DNA of 64,000 nucleotides from Geodermatophilus telluris (GCF_900102745.1 NZ_FMZF01000002.1:806001-870000); one strand, 5' to 3'. Numbered from the stretch's first letter, positions 51,668-59,688 are shown. Translations and numbers: made by a program. The notes: a model not told the origin generated them from the sequence alone.

Positions 51668-53214
51668 ACGGCGCCCAGGCCCTCATCCGCACGCTCGTCG
51701 ACGCCGGCGTCGACGTCTGCTTCGCCAACCCCGGCACCTCCGAGATGCACTTCGTCGCCGCGCTCGACGACGTCCCGGGGATGCGCGGCGTGCTCACCCT
51801 GTTCGAGGGGGTCGCCACCGGCGCCGCCGACGGCTGGGCACGCATGACCGGCCGCCCCGCCGCGACCCTGCTGCACCTCGGGCCGGGCATGGGCAACGGG
51901 CTGGCCAACCTGCACAACGCCCGCCGCGGCCGCACGCCGATGGTCAACGTCGTCGGCGACCACGCCCGCTCGCACAAGCGGCTCGACGCGCCGCTGGAGA
52001 GCGACATCGACGCGGTGGCCGGCACGGTGTCGGGCTGGGTGCGCCGGTCGCTGACCCCCGAGGACCTCGCCGCCGACGCCGCCGAGGCCGTCGCCGCGGC
52101 CGCGCGCGGGCAGATCGCCACGCTGGTGCTGCCCGCCGACGTGTCCTGGTCCGAGGGCGCCGCGGTCGCCGACCCGGTGCCGCCGCGCCCGCGGCCGCAG
52201 GTGCCCGCCGCCGTGGTGTCCGACGTGGCGACGGCGGTGGGCTCCGGTGAGCCGACCGTGCTGCTGCTCGGCGGGGACGTCGTGGCCTCCGAGGCGGGGC
52301 TGCTGGCCGCCGGACGGGTCGCCGCGGGCACCGGCGCCCGGCTGCTGGCCGAGACGTTCCCCGCGCGGATGGTGCGCGGCGCCGGGCTGCCCGACGTCGG
52401 CAAGCTGCCCTACCCGCCGGAGGTGGCGATCAAGGCGCTCGCCGGCACCCGGCACCTGGTGCTGGCCGGCGCCACCTCCCCGGTGCACTTCTTCGGCTAC
52501 CCGGGCGTGCCGGGGACGCCGGTGCCCGACGACTGCGCCGTGCACGTGCTGTCGGCGCCCGGCGAGGACGGCGTCGCCGCGCTCGAGGAGCTCGCCGGGA
52601 AGGTGGCCGGCGGCGCCGAGCCGCGGCTGCTCGAGGCCTCCCGCCCGGAGCTGCCCACCGGCCGGCTGACGCCGCGGGCGGTGTCGGCGGTGGTCGGGGC
52701 GGTGCTGCCCGAGCGGGCGGTGGTCGTCGACGAGGCGATCACCTCCGGCGTGGGGATCGCCGAGCTGACCTCCGGCGCACCGCGGCACGACTGGCTGGCG
52801 CTGACCGGCGGGGCGATCGGCGACGGCCTGCCGATGGCCGTCGGCGCGGCGGTGGCCTGCCCCGACCGGCCGGTGCTCGTGCTGCAGGCCGACGGCAGCG
52901 CGATGTACACCGTCCAGGCGCTGTGGACGATGGCCCGCGAGCAGCTCGACGTCACCGTCGTCCTCTACGACAACGCGTCCTACGCGATCCTGCAGGGCGA
53001 GCTGTCGCGGGTCGGCGCCACCGGCGGGGGCGAGCGCGCCGGGCAGCTGCTCGACCTGGGCGGCCCCACGCTGGACTTCGTCTCCCTCGCCACCGGGATG
53101 GGCGTGCCGGCCACCCGCGCCGAGACCGCCGAGGAGCTGGCCGGGCAGCTGCGGACGGCGCTGGCCGAGCCCGGCCCGCACCTGGTGCAGGCGGTGCTGC
53201 GACCGGCGGGCTGA
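51664..53214 (+). CDS. ThDP-dependent acetolactate-synthase/benzoylformate-decarboxylase-like enzyme
   Basis: 516 residues with the three ThDP-enzyme domains. The N-terminal PYR domain has the catalytic Glu in LFEGVATGAADGWARM. The middle domain follows, and the PP domain has the metal motif from VLQADGSAMYTVQALW to VLYDNASYAIL. The absence of a small regulatory-subunit gene and the length argue against biosynthetic IlvB and for a 2-keto-acid decarboxylase or carboligase. GTG 51664 overlaps the EthD gene, so both are translated together. Confidence 0.87.
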   Translation: MNGAQALIRTLVDAGVDVCFANPGTSEMHFVAALDDVPGMRGVLTLFEGVATGAADGWARMTGRPAATLLHLGPGMGNGLANLHNARRGRTPMVNVVGDHARSHKRLDAPLESDIDAVAGTVSGWVRRSLTPEDLAADAAEAVAAAARGQIATLVLPADVSWSEGAAVADPVPPRPRPQVPAAVVSDVATAVGSGEPTVLLLGGDVVASEAGLLAAGRVAAGTGARLLAETFPARMVRGAGLPDVGKLPYPPEVAIKALAGTRHLVLAGATSPVHFFGYPGVPGTPVPDDCAVHVLSAPGEDGVAALEELAGKVAGGAEPRLLEASRPELPTGRLTPRAVSAVVGAVLPERAVVVDEAITSGVGIAELTSGAPRHDWLALTGGAIGDGLPMAVGAAVACPDRPVLVLQADGSAMYTVQALWTMAREQLDVTVVLYDNASYAILQGELSRVGATGGGERAGQLLDLGGPTLDFVSLATGMGVPATRAETAEELAGQLRTALAEPGPHLVQAVLRPAG

Positions 53215-53270
53215 GCACCTCCCACCCCGCACCCCGCACCCCGATGGGGGGAGCGGCGGGCGGCCCGGTT

Positions 53271-53304
53271 TGAGTCGGGTCGGTGGCGCGCCGATGAGCA
53301 CTGC
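53271..53304 (+). promoter_or_regulatory. FliA-type leaderless promoter of the GGDEF/EAL gene
   Basis: GCCGATGA (53290-53297) matches the sigma-28/FliA -10 consensus GCCGATAA at 7 of 8 bases, 7 nt before the GTG at 53305. At the consensus 15-nt distance stands TGAG (53271-53274), a partial match to TAAA. No flagellar gene is in the window. Confidence 0.4.
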
Positions 53305-56031
53305 GTGTTCCCGACCCCCAGGGCAGCCGACCGCGCCGTCGGCAGCTCCCCGACGCCCCCGGGCCGCAGCCGCGCCGTCGTCGGCGTGGCCGGTGCGCTC
53401 GCCGCGGTCGGCCTCCTGGGCCAGGCCTCCCTCGCCGGCACGGTCGCCGGCACCGCGTCGTACTTCGCCGTCGTGGCGCTGGCCGTGGCGCTCGCCGTCT
53501 CCGGCGCCCGGCGCGGGGGCGCGCGGCTGGTCGCCCTCGGCGTCGCGCTGTCCGCGGCCGGCGACGTCGTCTGGCAGGCGCACCACGCGCTGACCGGCGC
53601 CGGCACCGCCACCTGCCCGGCCGACGTCCTGTGGCTGGCCTCCTACGGCGTGCTCGCCGCCGGCCTCTGGCGGCTCGCGCACGGCGAGCTCACCAGCCGG
53701 GAGCAGCAGCTCGCCGGCTGGATCGACGCGCTGGTCGTCCTGGTGGCCGGCCTGCTGGTCGCCTGGCAGCTCTCCATCTCGGCGACCGTGCACGACGGCT
53801 CGCTGTCGGTGCTCGACCGGGTGGTGCAGGCGCTCTACCCGGCGGCCGACGCCGCGCTCATCGCGGTCGTGGTCCGCCTGGTGGCCACCCGGCGCCGCGG
53901 TGACCGGGCGCCGCTGGTCGCCACGGCGGCGTGCGCCTGCTGGCTGGTCTCCGACCTCGCCCTCCTCCTGCAGTCGGGCAACGACGGCTTCGGCTCGTGG
54001 GGCGACTCCGGCTGGCTGCTCGGCTCCCTGCTCCTGGCCGCGGTCACCTGGGTCCGCCCGGCCGCACCGGCCCCGGCCGCGCCCGGTGCCGACGACGGGC
54101 GCTCGGGCCTGGGCCGCCTCGCCGTCTGCCTCGGCGCGCTCGTGGTGCCGCCCAGCGTGGACGCCGTCTCCCACCTCGACGGCCACTCCGCCGGGCTCGC
54201 GGTCTTCGTCAGCACGGTGCTGCTGGCGGCGCTGGTCTTCGCGCGGGCGGCGCTGCTGCTGCGCTCCGAGGCCGCCGCCCGCTGCCTGGTCCGCTCCCGG
54301 GAGCAGTACGCGGTCAAGCTCGCCGCCTGGTCGGCCGACGCGGTGGTGGTCGTCGACCGGGACCGCCGCTTCCTCAGCGACCCCGCCCCGCTCGCCGCCC
54401 TGCTCGGCGTCGAGCCGTCGGAGCTGGCCACCGTGCACGACGCCGTCCGCGTCGCCGGCGCCGACCCCGGGCGCGCCGACGCCTTCTTCCAGCAGGTGCT
54501 GGCCAATCGCGGCACCGTCGTCGACGGTGAGCTGTCCACCCGCCACCGCGGCGAGGACCGCTCGCTGGGCATCCGGATGGTCGACCTCACCGACGACGGC
54601 GACGTCCGCGGCATCGTCCTGCACGTCACCGACGTGACCAGCCGGCGCAGCGCCGAGCGGATGCTGGTGCACACCAGCCTGCACGACGGGCTGACCGGCC
54701 TGGCCAACCGCACGCTGTTCACCGACCGCGTCGGCCAGGCGCTGCTGCGCACCGTGCGCGGCGGCGGCTCGGCCGCGGTGGTGACCGTGGACCTCGACGG
54801 CTTCAAGGCGGTCAACGACACCCTCGGCCACGACGCCGGCGACTTCCTGCTCTTCGAGGTGGCCGGGCGGCTGCGCGCCGCGGTGCGCGCCGACGACACC
54901 GTCGCCCGGCTCGGCGGCGACGAGTTCGCCGTGCTCGTCGAGCAGCCCGGCGACGGTGAGGCACAGGCCCAGGCCACCGCCGAGCGGCTGCTCGAGGTGC
55001 TGACCCGGCCGATCCAGGTCGACGGCACGGCGGTCACGGTGACCGCCGCGGTGGGCATCGCCGTCGGCCGCGGCGACGTCCCCGCCGGCTCGCTGATCGC
55101 CGACGCCGACCTCGCGCTGCAGGCCGCCCGGGCCGGCGGCCGGGGCCGGGTGCAGCGCTACGACCCCGGGATGCGCGCGGCCGCCGAGGCCGCCCGCGAG
55201 CTGGAGCAGGAGCTGCGCGGTGCGCTGGAGCGCGGCGAGTTCCGGCTCGTCTACCAGCCGGTGGTCACCCTGGCCGACCGGCGGGTGACCGGCTTCGAGG
55301 CGCTGCTGCGCTGGGCGTCGCCGCGGCTGGGCCCGGTGGGCCCCGACCGGTTCGTGCCCGCCGCCGAGGCGGCCGGCTTGATCGGCGAGATCGGCGCGTG
55401 GGTGCTGCGCGAGGCGTGCGCCACCGCCGCCGCGTGGCGGCAGGCCCACCCCGGCGCCGGCGACCTGACGATGGCGGTCAACCTGTCGGCCGCGCAGCTG
55501 ACGTCGGCCGGCCTGGTCGAGCAGATCTCGGTCGCGCTCGCCGAGAGCGGGCTGCCCGCCGGCGCGCTGGTGCTGGAGGTGACCGAGACCGCGCTGGTCC
55601 GCGACCCCGAGCACGCGGCCGCCTCGCTGGCGGCGCTGCGGGCGCTGGGCGTGCGGCTCGCCCTCGACGACTTCGGCACCGGCTACTCCTCGCTGGCCCA
55701 CCTGCGGCAGTTCACCGTCGACGTGCTCAAGATCGACCGCTCGTTCGTCAGCACGATGGCCGAGGGCGAGCCGATGCCGGCGATCGTGCGCGGCACCATC
55801 GACCTGGGCCGCACGCTGGGCCTGGAGGTGCTGGCCGAGGGCATCGAGCACGAGCACCAGGCGCGGCTGCTGGCCGAGGGGCGGTGCGACTCGGCGCAGG
55901 GCTACCTCTTCGCCCGGCCGCTGGAGCGCGCCGACGCCGAGGCCGTGCTGCTGGAACAGGCCGCCTGCCCGGACGCCGCGGTCCCGTCGCCGCGCGCCGC
56001 GGGCCCTGTCCCGGCCGTGACCCGGCCGTGA
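53305..56031 (+). CDS. Bifunctional-type GGDEF/EAL c-di-GMP protein with MASE-like membrane sensor
   Basis: 908 residues. About eight hydrophobic helices (20-320) are followed by a PAS-like domain (about 335-450), a GGDEF domain and an EAL domain. The cyclase site LGGDEFAVLVEQ (GGDEF at 537-541) is intact and has an inhibitory RxxD (RADD) five residues upstream. The EAL domain starts with TGFEALLRW (EAL at 665) and keeps VNLSAAQL, LEVTETAL, LDDFGTGYSSL, LKIDRSF, AEGIE and AQGYLF. Both making and breaking of c-di-GMP are therefore possible. GTG 53305; possible FliA-type promoter. Ends 33 bp before an Arg-rich micro-ORF. Confidence 0.92.
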   Translation: MFPTPRAADRAVGSSPTPPGRSRAVVGVAGALAAVGLLGQASLAGTVAGTASYFAVVALAVALAVSGARRGGARLVALGVALSAAGDVVWQAHHALTGAGTATCPADVLWLASYGVLAAGLWRLAHGELTSREQQLAGWIDALVVLVAGLLVAWQLSISATVHDGSLSVLDRVVQALYPAADAALIAVVVRLVATRRRGDRAPLVATAACACWLVSDLALLLQSGNDGFGSWGDSGWLLGSLLLAAVTWVRPAAPAPAAPGADDGRSGLGRLAVCLGALVVPPSVDAVSHLDGHSAGLAVFVSTVLLAALVFARAALLLRSEAAARCLVRSREQYAVKLAAWSADAVVVVDRDRRFLSDPAPLAALLGVEPSELATVHDAVRVAGADPGRADAFFQQVLANRGTVVDGELSTRHRGEDRSLGIRMVDLTDDGDVRGIVLHVTDVTSRRSAERMLVHTSLHDGLTGLANRTLFTDRVGQALLRTVRGGGSAAVVTVDLDGFKAVNDTLGHDAGDFLLFEVAGRLRAAVRADDTVARLGGDEFAVLVEQPGDGEAQAQATAERLLEVLTRPIQVDGTAVTVTAAVGIAVGRGDVPAGSLIADADLALQAARAGGRGRVQRYDPGMRAAAEAARELEQELRGALERGEFRLVYQPVVTLADRRVTGFEALLRWASPRLGPVGPDRFVPAAEAAGLIGEIGAWVLREACATAAAWRQAHPGAGDLTMAVNLSAAQLTSAGLVEQISVALAESGLPAGALVLEVTETALVRDPEHAAASLAALRALGVRLALDDFGTGYSSLAHLRQFTVDVLKIDRSFVSTMAEGEPMPAIVRGTIDLGRTLGLEVLAEGIEHEHQARLLAEGRCDSAQGYLFARPLERADAEAVLLEQAACPDAAVPSPRAAGPVPAVTRP

Positions 56032-56064
56032 ACCGACCTGACCGGGAGGAGGGAGGTGGTCCTC

Positions 56065-56112
56065 ATGCTGCGTCGTCTTCGTCGACTCGCCCGCGGCCGG
56101 CTGTGGCGCTGA
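56065..56112 (+). CDS. 15-residue arginine-rich micro-ORF (possible leader peptide)
   Basis: ATG 56065 lies 8 nt after GGGAGGAGGGAGG (56044-56056), an exceptionally strong ribosome site. The peptide is MLRRLRRLARGRLWR, seven Arg in fifteen residues, an amphipathic cationic helix. The first Arg and Leu codons are CGT, CGT, CTT, CGT, CGA, which are rare for this GC-rich DNA. Two competing hairpins follow before the M50 protease gene. It may be an attenuation leader, a membrane-active peptide or a substrate of that protease. Only sequence supports it. Confidence 0.5.
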   Translation: MLRRLRRLARGRLWR

Positions 56113-56123
56113 GCGCCCGTCCC

Positions 56124-56196
56124 GGCGCCGCGAGGCGCTGAGCCCGTGACGAGGCGCCGCGAGCACCCCGGTCCGCCCGGGGACTCGCGGCGCCTC
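56124..56196 (+). promoter_or_regulatory. Two mutually exclusive hairpins between the micro-ORF and the M50 gene
   Basis: The 11-mer GGCGCCGCGAG occurs at 56124-56134 and again at 56153-56163. Both can pair with CTCGCGGCGCC (56184-56194), so only one stem can form at a time. The proximal stem extends to a perfect 13 bp (56151-56163 with 56184-56196) plus an inner 6-bp CCCCGG/CCGGGG stem. The first copy begins 12 nt after the micro-ORF stop, within the shadow of a ribosome stopped there. Attenuator-like layout; may simply be a terminator. Confidence 0.5.
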
Positions 56197-56234
56197 CGCG
56201 TCCCGTCCCGAACCGTCCCGTCCCTGGGGGAGCC

Positions 56235-57440
56235 GTGCACCTGGCCGACGACGTCCTCTGGCGTGCCAGCAAGCGGGGTCTGCTGGTCTCGGTGCCCGAC
56301 GGGGACGCCGCCCTGCTCGAGCACCCGCGTGCCACCCGGCTGCCGGACCTCCTGGCCGACGGGCCGGACCGCGCCACCCTGGCCGCGCGCCTCGGCGGGC
56401 CGGACGGCGAGCGGCTGGTCGCCGAGCTCGTGGACGCCGGCGTCCTGACCGACCCCACCGACGTCGCGGACCGCCCCGCCGGGGACCCGCGCCGCGACCG
56501 CCGCGTGGTGCTCACCCGCTCCGGGCTCGAGGTCGCCGGCATCGAGCGGCCGGCCCGGTGGATCGACCGCCATCTCCTGCCGCTGCTGTGCTCGCTGCCC
56601 GGGCGGTTCCTGTTGGCCGCGGTCGTGGTCGCAGGCCTCGTCTCGATGACCACGGGACGGCCTGCCGGGCCCGCGGTCACCGACCGTCCCGTGGTCGACG
56701 CGCTGGTGGGCTTCGTCGTCGGCCTCCTGCTCGCCGCGCTGCACGAGCTGGCCCACGCCGTCGCGCTGGTCCACTTCGGCCGCCGTCCGCGCCGGGCGGG
56801 TTTCGGCTTCTACTGGGGCGGGATCTCGTTCTTCGTCGACTCCACCGAGGCGCTGACGCTGCCCCGGCGGGCGCGGGTCGTGCAGGCACTCGCCGGGCTG
56901 ATGGTGGACGTGGTGACCACCAGCCTGCTCGCGATCACCGCGCAGGTGAGCTCCTCGGTGCTGGTCGCGGGGGTGGCCTGGCGGCTCGTCGTCCTGGGGC
57001 TGCTCGACCTGGTCACCAACCTGCTGCCGGTCCTCGAGGTCGACGGGCACTGGGCGCTGGCCGACCACCTCGACGAGCCCGACCTCGCCCCCCGGGCACG
57101 GGCCGCCCTCGCCGACGCGCTGCGCGGCACCTCCCGCCCGGGGACGCCCCGCTGGATGGCGGTCTACGGCGCGGTGACCCTGGTCGGCGGGCTGGCCCTG
57201 CTCGCCGGCGGGGCGCTGGTGTGGTGGTCGGCGTTCGACGACCTGCTGGGCAGCCTGTTCGCCGGGGACCTGGCCGAGGTCGTCGTCGGGGTCCTGCTGG
57301 TCACCCCGGTGGCGCTCGGCGCGCTGGTCAGCTCCCTCGGGCTGCTGCTGCAGGGGCTCGTCCCGGACGACGCCGGCCGTGAGGCGGCTGGTGCGCCGGC
57401 AGCGCACACCGTCACCGGCGCCCCCGCTCGCGACGCCTAG
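56235..57440 (+). CDS. M50-family membrane metalloprotease with N-terminal wHTH-like domain
   Basis: 401 residues. The N-terminal region (about 1-75; LADDVLWRASKRGLLVSVPD, DAGVLTD) looks like the PqqD/winged-helix-type domain found ahead of peptide-handling M50 proteins (weak match). The membrane part has about seven helices and the zinc site HELAH at 170-174, with the second motif NLLPVLEVDGHW bringing Asp270. Family members cut membrane or small peptides. GTG 56235 with GGGGGAG. Preceded by the Arg-rich micro-ORF and alternative hairpins. Its last codons overlap a half-copy of the palindromic repeat found at 57994-58054. Confidence 0.84.
   Translation: MHLADDVLWRASKRGLLVSVPDGDAALLEHPRATRLPDLLADGPDRATLAARLGGPDGERLVAELVDAGVLTDPTDVADRPAGDPRRDRRVVLTRSGLEVAGIERPARWIDRHLLPLLCSLPGRFLLAAVVVAGLVSMTTGRPAGPAVTDRPVVDALVGFVVGLLLAALHELAHAVALVHFGRRPRRAGFGFYWGGISFFVDSTEALTLPRRARVVQALAGLMVDVVTTSLLAITAQVSSSVLVAGVAWRLVVLGLLDLVTNLLPVLEVDGHWALADHLDEPDLAPRARAALADALRGTSRPGTPRWMAVYGAVTLVGGLALLAGGALVWWSAFDDLLGSLFAGDLAEVVVGVLLVTPVALGALVSSLGLLLQGLVPDDAGREAAGAPAAHTVTGAPARDA
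57391..57415 (+). repeat. Half-copy of the palindromic repeat inside the M50 gene end
   Basis: GTGCGCCGGCAGCGCACACC GTCAC (57391-57415) matches the right arm of the repeat at 58030-58054 at 24 of 25 bases. It encodes the APAAHTVT segment near the protein C-terminus. Confidence 0.6.
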
Positions 57441-57877
57441 CCACCGACCCCGACGGCAGCCTCGGGCGCGGGGAGTGCGCCGACCTGCATCAGGAAGCTG
57501 GCCAGGTTCCAGTACTCCGTGAGCTCGACGATCTTCCCCTCGCGGATGCGGCCGACGCCCGCGCCGACGATGCGGAACGGGCGGTGGGTCGCGGGCAGGC
57601 CGGGCAGGTCGCCGGTGTGCACGCCGGTCATGGCCCACTGCTTGGTGAAGGAGTCGCCGTCGACCAGCACGTGGATCACCTCGAGGCGGAGGTCGCCCCA
57701 CGCCGCGAGCAGGTCGACGAAGTCCTGCCGGGCGGCCGCCCGGCCCTCGACGCGCTGACCCGTGCCCACGTTGAAGAAGACGCAGTTCTCGTCCATGTAG
57801 TCGGCGTACGTCTCGACGTCGTGCCGGTCGAAGGCCGCGCTCCAGTCGAGGACGGTGGACCGGGTGTCGCCGCTCAT
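57437..57877 (-). CDS. NTF2-like (SnoaL-type) protein
   Basis: 146 residues with the cone-shaped NTF2 fold: VLDWSAAFDRHDVETYADYM, DENCVFFNVGTGQRVEG, and a closing IREGKIVELTEYWNL. The fold holds enzymes such as polyketide cyclases and steroid isomerases or simple ligand binders; no catalytic residue can be singled out. ATG 57877 with GGAGGG. Its stop interlocks with the M50 stop on the other strand. Confidence 0.85.
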   Translation of the reverse strand: MSGDTRSTVLDWSAAFDRHDVETYADYMDENCVFFNVGTGQRVEGRAAARQDFVDLLAAWGDLRLEVIHVLVDGDSFTKQWAMTGVHTGDLPGLPATHRPFRIVGAGVGRIREGKIVELTEYWNLASFLMQVGALPAPEAAVGVGG

Positions 57878-57993
57878 CGGTCCCTCCGGGGGTCGGTGGG
57901 AGTGGTACGGCGGTGAAGTTAGGGAGCACCGGGGCGCCGCGACAGGGCCCGAAGCCCCCGCGTGCGCAACCCGCCTCCAGCTCCGCGGGGGCC

Positions 57994-58054
57994 GACGGTG
58001 TGCGCTGACGGCGCGTTCCGGTCGAGGAAGTGCGCCGTCAGCGCACACCGTCAC
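57994..58054. repeat. Palindromic repeat, copy 1
   Basis: Perfect 21-bp arms GACGGTGTGCGCTGACGGCGC (57994-58014) and its complement (58032-58052); inner TTCC/GGAA pairing closes the loop. Related to the element at 59523-59575. Too long and too conserved to be just a terminator; looks like a dispersed palindromic element. The 80 bp after it hold only a small GGCGAGG/CCTCGCC hairpin near the protease stop. Confidence 0.75.
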
Positions 58055-58136
58055 TCGGCCGCCACCGGCGAGGATGTGCCGGCCGACCTCGCCGACCCCC
58101 TGCCGTCGTCACCGGGTGCGGACGAGCGTGACGACG

Positions 58137-59210
58137 TCAGGGTCGCCAGTTGTCCAAGCCGAACCTGACGAGGTCGGTCATCGCCCGGTACCCCGCATAG
58201 ACGTCCCGTGTCGGATCGAGTCCGTCCGTCTCGTACCCGCTCGTGACGCCGATGGCGTACGGATCCGTGCCCGCGAAGTACCAGAGCGGTCCGCCCGACC
58301 AGCCGGCCGAGACGTGGTGCACCGTCTCGTACTCCCTGCCGGGGTCGTCACTGTCGATGTCGCGGATGCCGAGTGCGAAGTTGACCGCGGGGCGGCCACC
58401 GAAGGTGTCCGGGTAGCCGGACGAGATGTAGTCGCGACTCCCGATGTCGCCGTCCCCCGCGCTGCGTGTGCCGAGCCACCCGAGGGCGTTCCCGAGCGGT
58501 TGGTACAGCCTGCACACGGCGTAGTCGTAGCCGAAGGGTGAACTGCCCTGTGGCCGGTAGCCGCGGTACTCGGACACGTACGAGGAGCCGAACGGTGTCG
58601 GGTTCGAGTCGCCGGATCGGTACGCGGGGATGAACTGCACCCACCAGTTCGCCTGGTCCCACGGCATGACGTGTCCGGCGGTCAGGACGAGGTTCGGTCC
58701 CACGAGGTACCCGGTCCCGCCTCCTGTCGGGGTGTAGACCTTGCCGATGGTGCGCCACGGGTACGGGAACCGCTCCGCCTCGGACGCGAACGGCTCGAGG
58801 AACACCCGGTCCCTGGTGAGGCCGGAACGCTGGGCGGAGAGCGGGTACGGCGCGAGTTCGGGGAGGAACCGCTGTTCGACCCACGACGGGCGGTATCCCT
58901 CGGTGTGTGCGTCGTCCTTCGGCGGTGCTGCACCGGGGTCGAACTCGAGTGCGGTCTGCGCGAGTCCTGGAACGGTGGACCTGATCTGGCCGTCCGACTC
59001 GAGGACACGCCAGTCCGCGGTCGCTCCGGGTGGATCGCCGACCCGGAGAGCCGCCGTCTCGGTGTAGTCCGACCGGATGTAGATCCCGCTGTCCGGCTTG
59101 ATCAGTGCAGCCACGTCGGGCGGCATCGTCTCCGTGGCCGGGATGGGAGCGCTCGCACGTAGTTCGTCCAGCGTCAGCCCGGGAGCCGGAGCGGTGGCCG
59201 GTGTCGTCAT
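58137..59210 (-). CDS. Trypsin-like serine protease
   Basis: 357 residues. A long pro-like N-terminus (1-150) precedes a chymotrypsin/glutamyl-endopeptidase-like domain with His180 (LVLTAGHVMPW), Asp229 (YDYAVCRL) and Ser305 (AGWSGGPLW). No signal peptide or membrane helix is visible, which is odd for this usually secreted family. ATG 59210 has GAGGAGG. Base composition looks lower in GC than its neighbours, and related palindromes lie on both sides, suggesting acquisition as a unit. The promoter has three GTGAC repeats 11 bp apart, implying activation by an OmpR/PhoP-type regulator (inference). Confidence 0.86.
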   Translation of the reverse strand: MTTPATAPAPGLTLDELRASAPIPATETMPPDVAALIKPDSGIYIRSDYTETAALRVGDPPGATADWRVLESDGQIRSTVPGLAQTALEFDPGAAPPKDDAHTEGYRPSWVEQRFLPELAPYPLSAQRSGLTRDRVFLEPFASEAERFPYPWRTIGKVYTPTGGGTGYLVGPNLVLTAGHVMPWDQANWWVQFIPAYRSGDSNPTPFGSSYVSEYRGYRPQGSSPFGYDYAVCRLYQPLGNALGWLGTRSAGDGDIGSRDYISSGYPDTFGGRPAVNFALGIRDIDSDDPGREYETVHHVSAGWSGGPLWYFAGTDPYAIGVTSGYETDGLDPTRDVYAGYRAMTDLVRFGLDNWRP

Positions 59211-59323
59211 GGGGTCCTCCTCGTGGTGGGCGCAGAGCTCCGTCGATCGGAGAGCTGCTGGAGGGATCGCTCGGGAGTCGACGCCGGAGGGCACCGGTGC
59301 GCTCAGGTGGGTGGACCGCCGCC

Positions 59324-59366
59324 ACGCTAGGTCCGCCGCGTCACCCAGCCGTCACCGCGGCGTCAC
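59324..59366 (-). promoter_or_regulatory. Promoter with three 11-bp-spaced direct repeats
   Basis: Minus strand: GTGAC at 59366-59362, 59355-59351 and 59344-59340, exact 11-bp period, followed 10 bp later by TAGCGT (59329-59324). The repeats cover the -35 position. Tandem 11-bp repeats are the layout of PhoP/OmpR-family sites. Leader to the protease ATG about 107 nt. Confidence 0.5.
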
Positions 59367-59522
59367 GCCCGTGCCGGCGCGGCCATCCCCTCGTCTTGCC
59401 ACCAGGTCGGCACGACCGCGCCGCCAGCCACACGGTTCCGGTGCCACCCTGCTCACCCGGCGGCCGGACGAGGCTCCCCCGGAGCAGGTGCAGCGGGCCG
59501 CAGCTCGTGCGCGACGGCCGGT

Positions 59523-59575
59523 GGTGTGCGCTGATGGCGCACTCCCTCGACCGGAGTGCGCGCTGGGCGCGCACC
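59523..59575. repeat. Palindromic repeat, copy 2 (diverged)
   Basis: GGTGTGCGCTGATGGCGCAC then TCCCTCGACCGGAGTGCGCG to GCGCGCACC: imperfect arms around the same TCGACC/GGTCGA core as copy 1. With copy 1 it brackets the serine protease gene. The rest of the gap 59211-59734 holds the protease promoter and nothing else recognised. Confidence 0.6.
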
Positions 59576-59688
59576 GTCACCCGGGACGACCGAGGTGCCC
59601 GGCCGGCGGTCGCCCGGTCGGGTGGGATCGGCCGGAGCTGTCCACAGATCGGCTGACGGGGCGCCCACGCAGCGTCGCCGCCGACCTA

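Noticed and set aside
51634-56166. 1510-codon open frame on the minus strand
   Set aside because: Shadow of the ThDP and GGDEF/EAL genes; composition is His/Gly/Gln/Arg-rich without protein-like pattern.
57878-58054. N-terminal extension of the NTF2-like protein (MTVCADGAL...)
   Set aside because: It is a translation of the palindromic repeat; ATG 57877 has a proper ribosome site.
59341-59580. 79-codon minus-strand ORF starting MTVRAQRALR
   Set aside because: Again a translation of the palindromic repeat and promoter region, no homologous domain.
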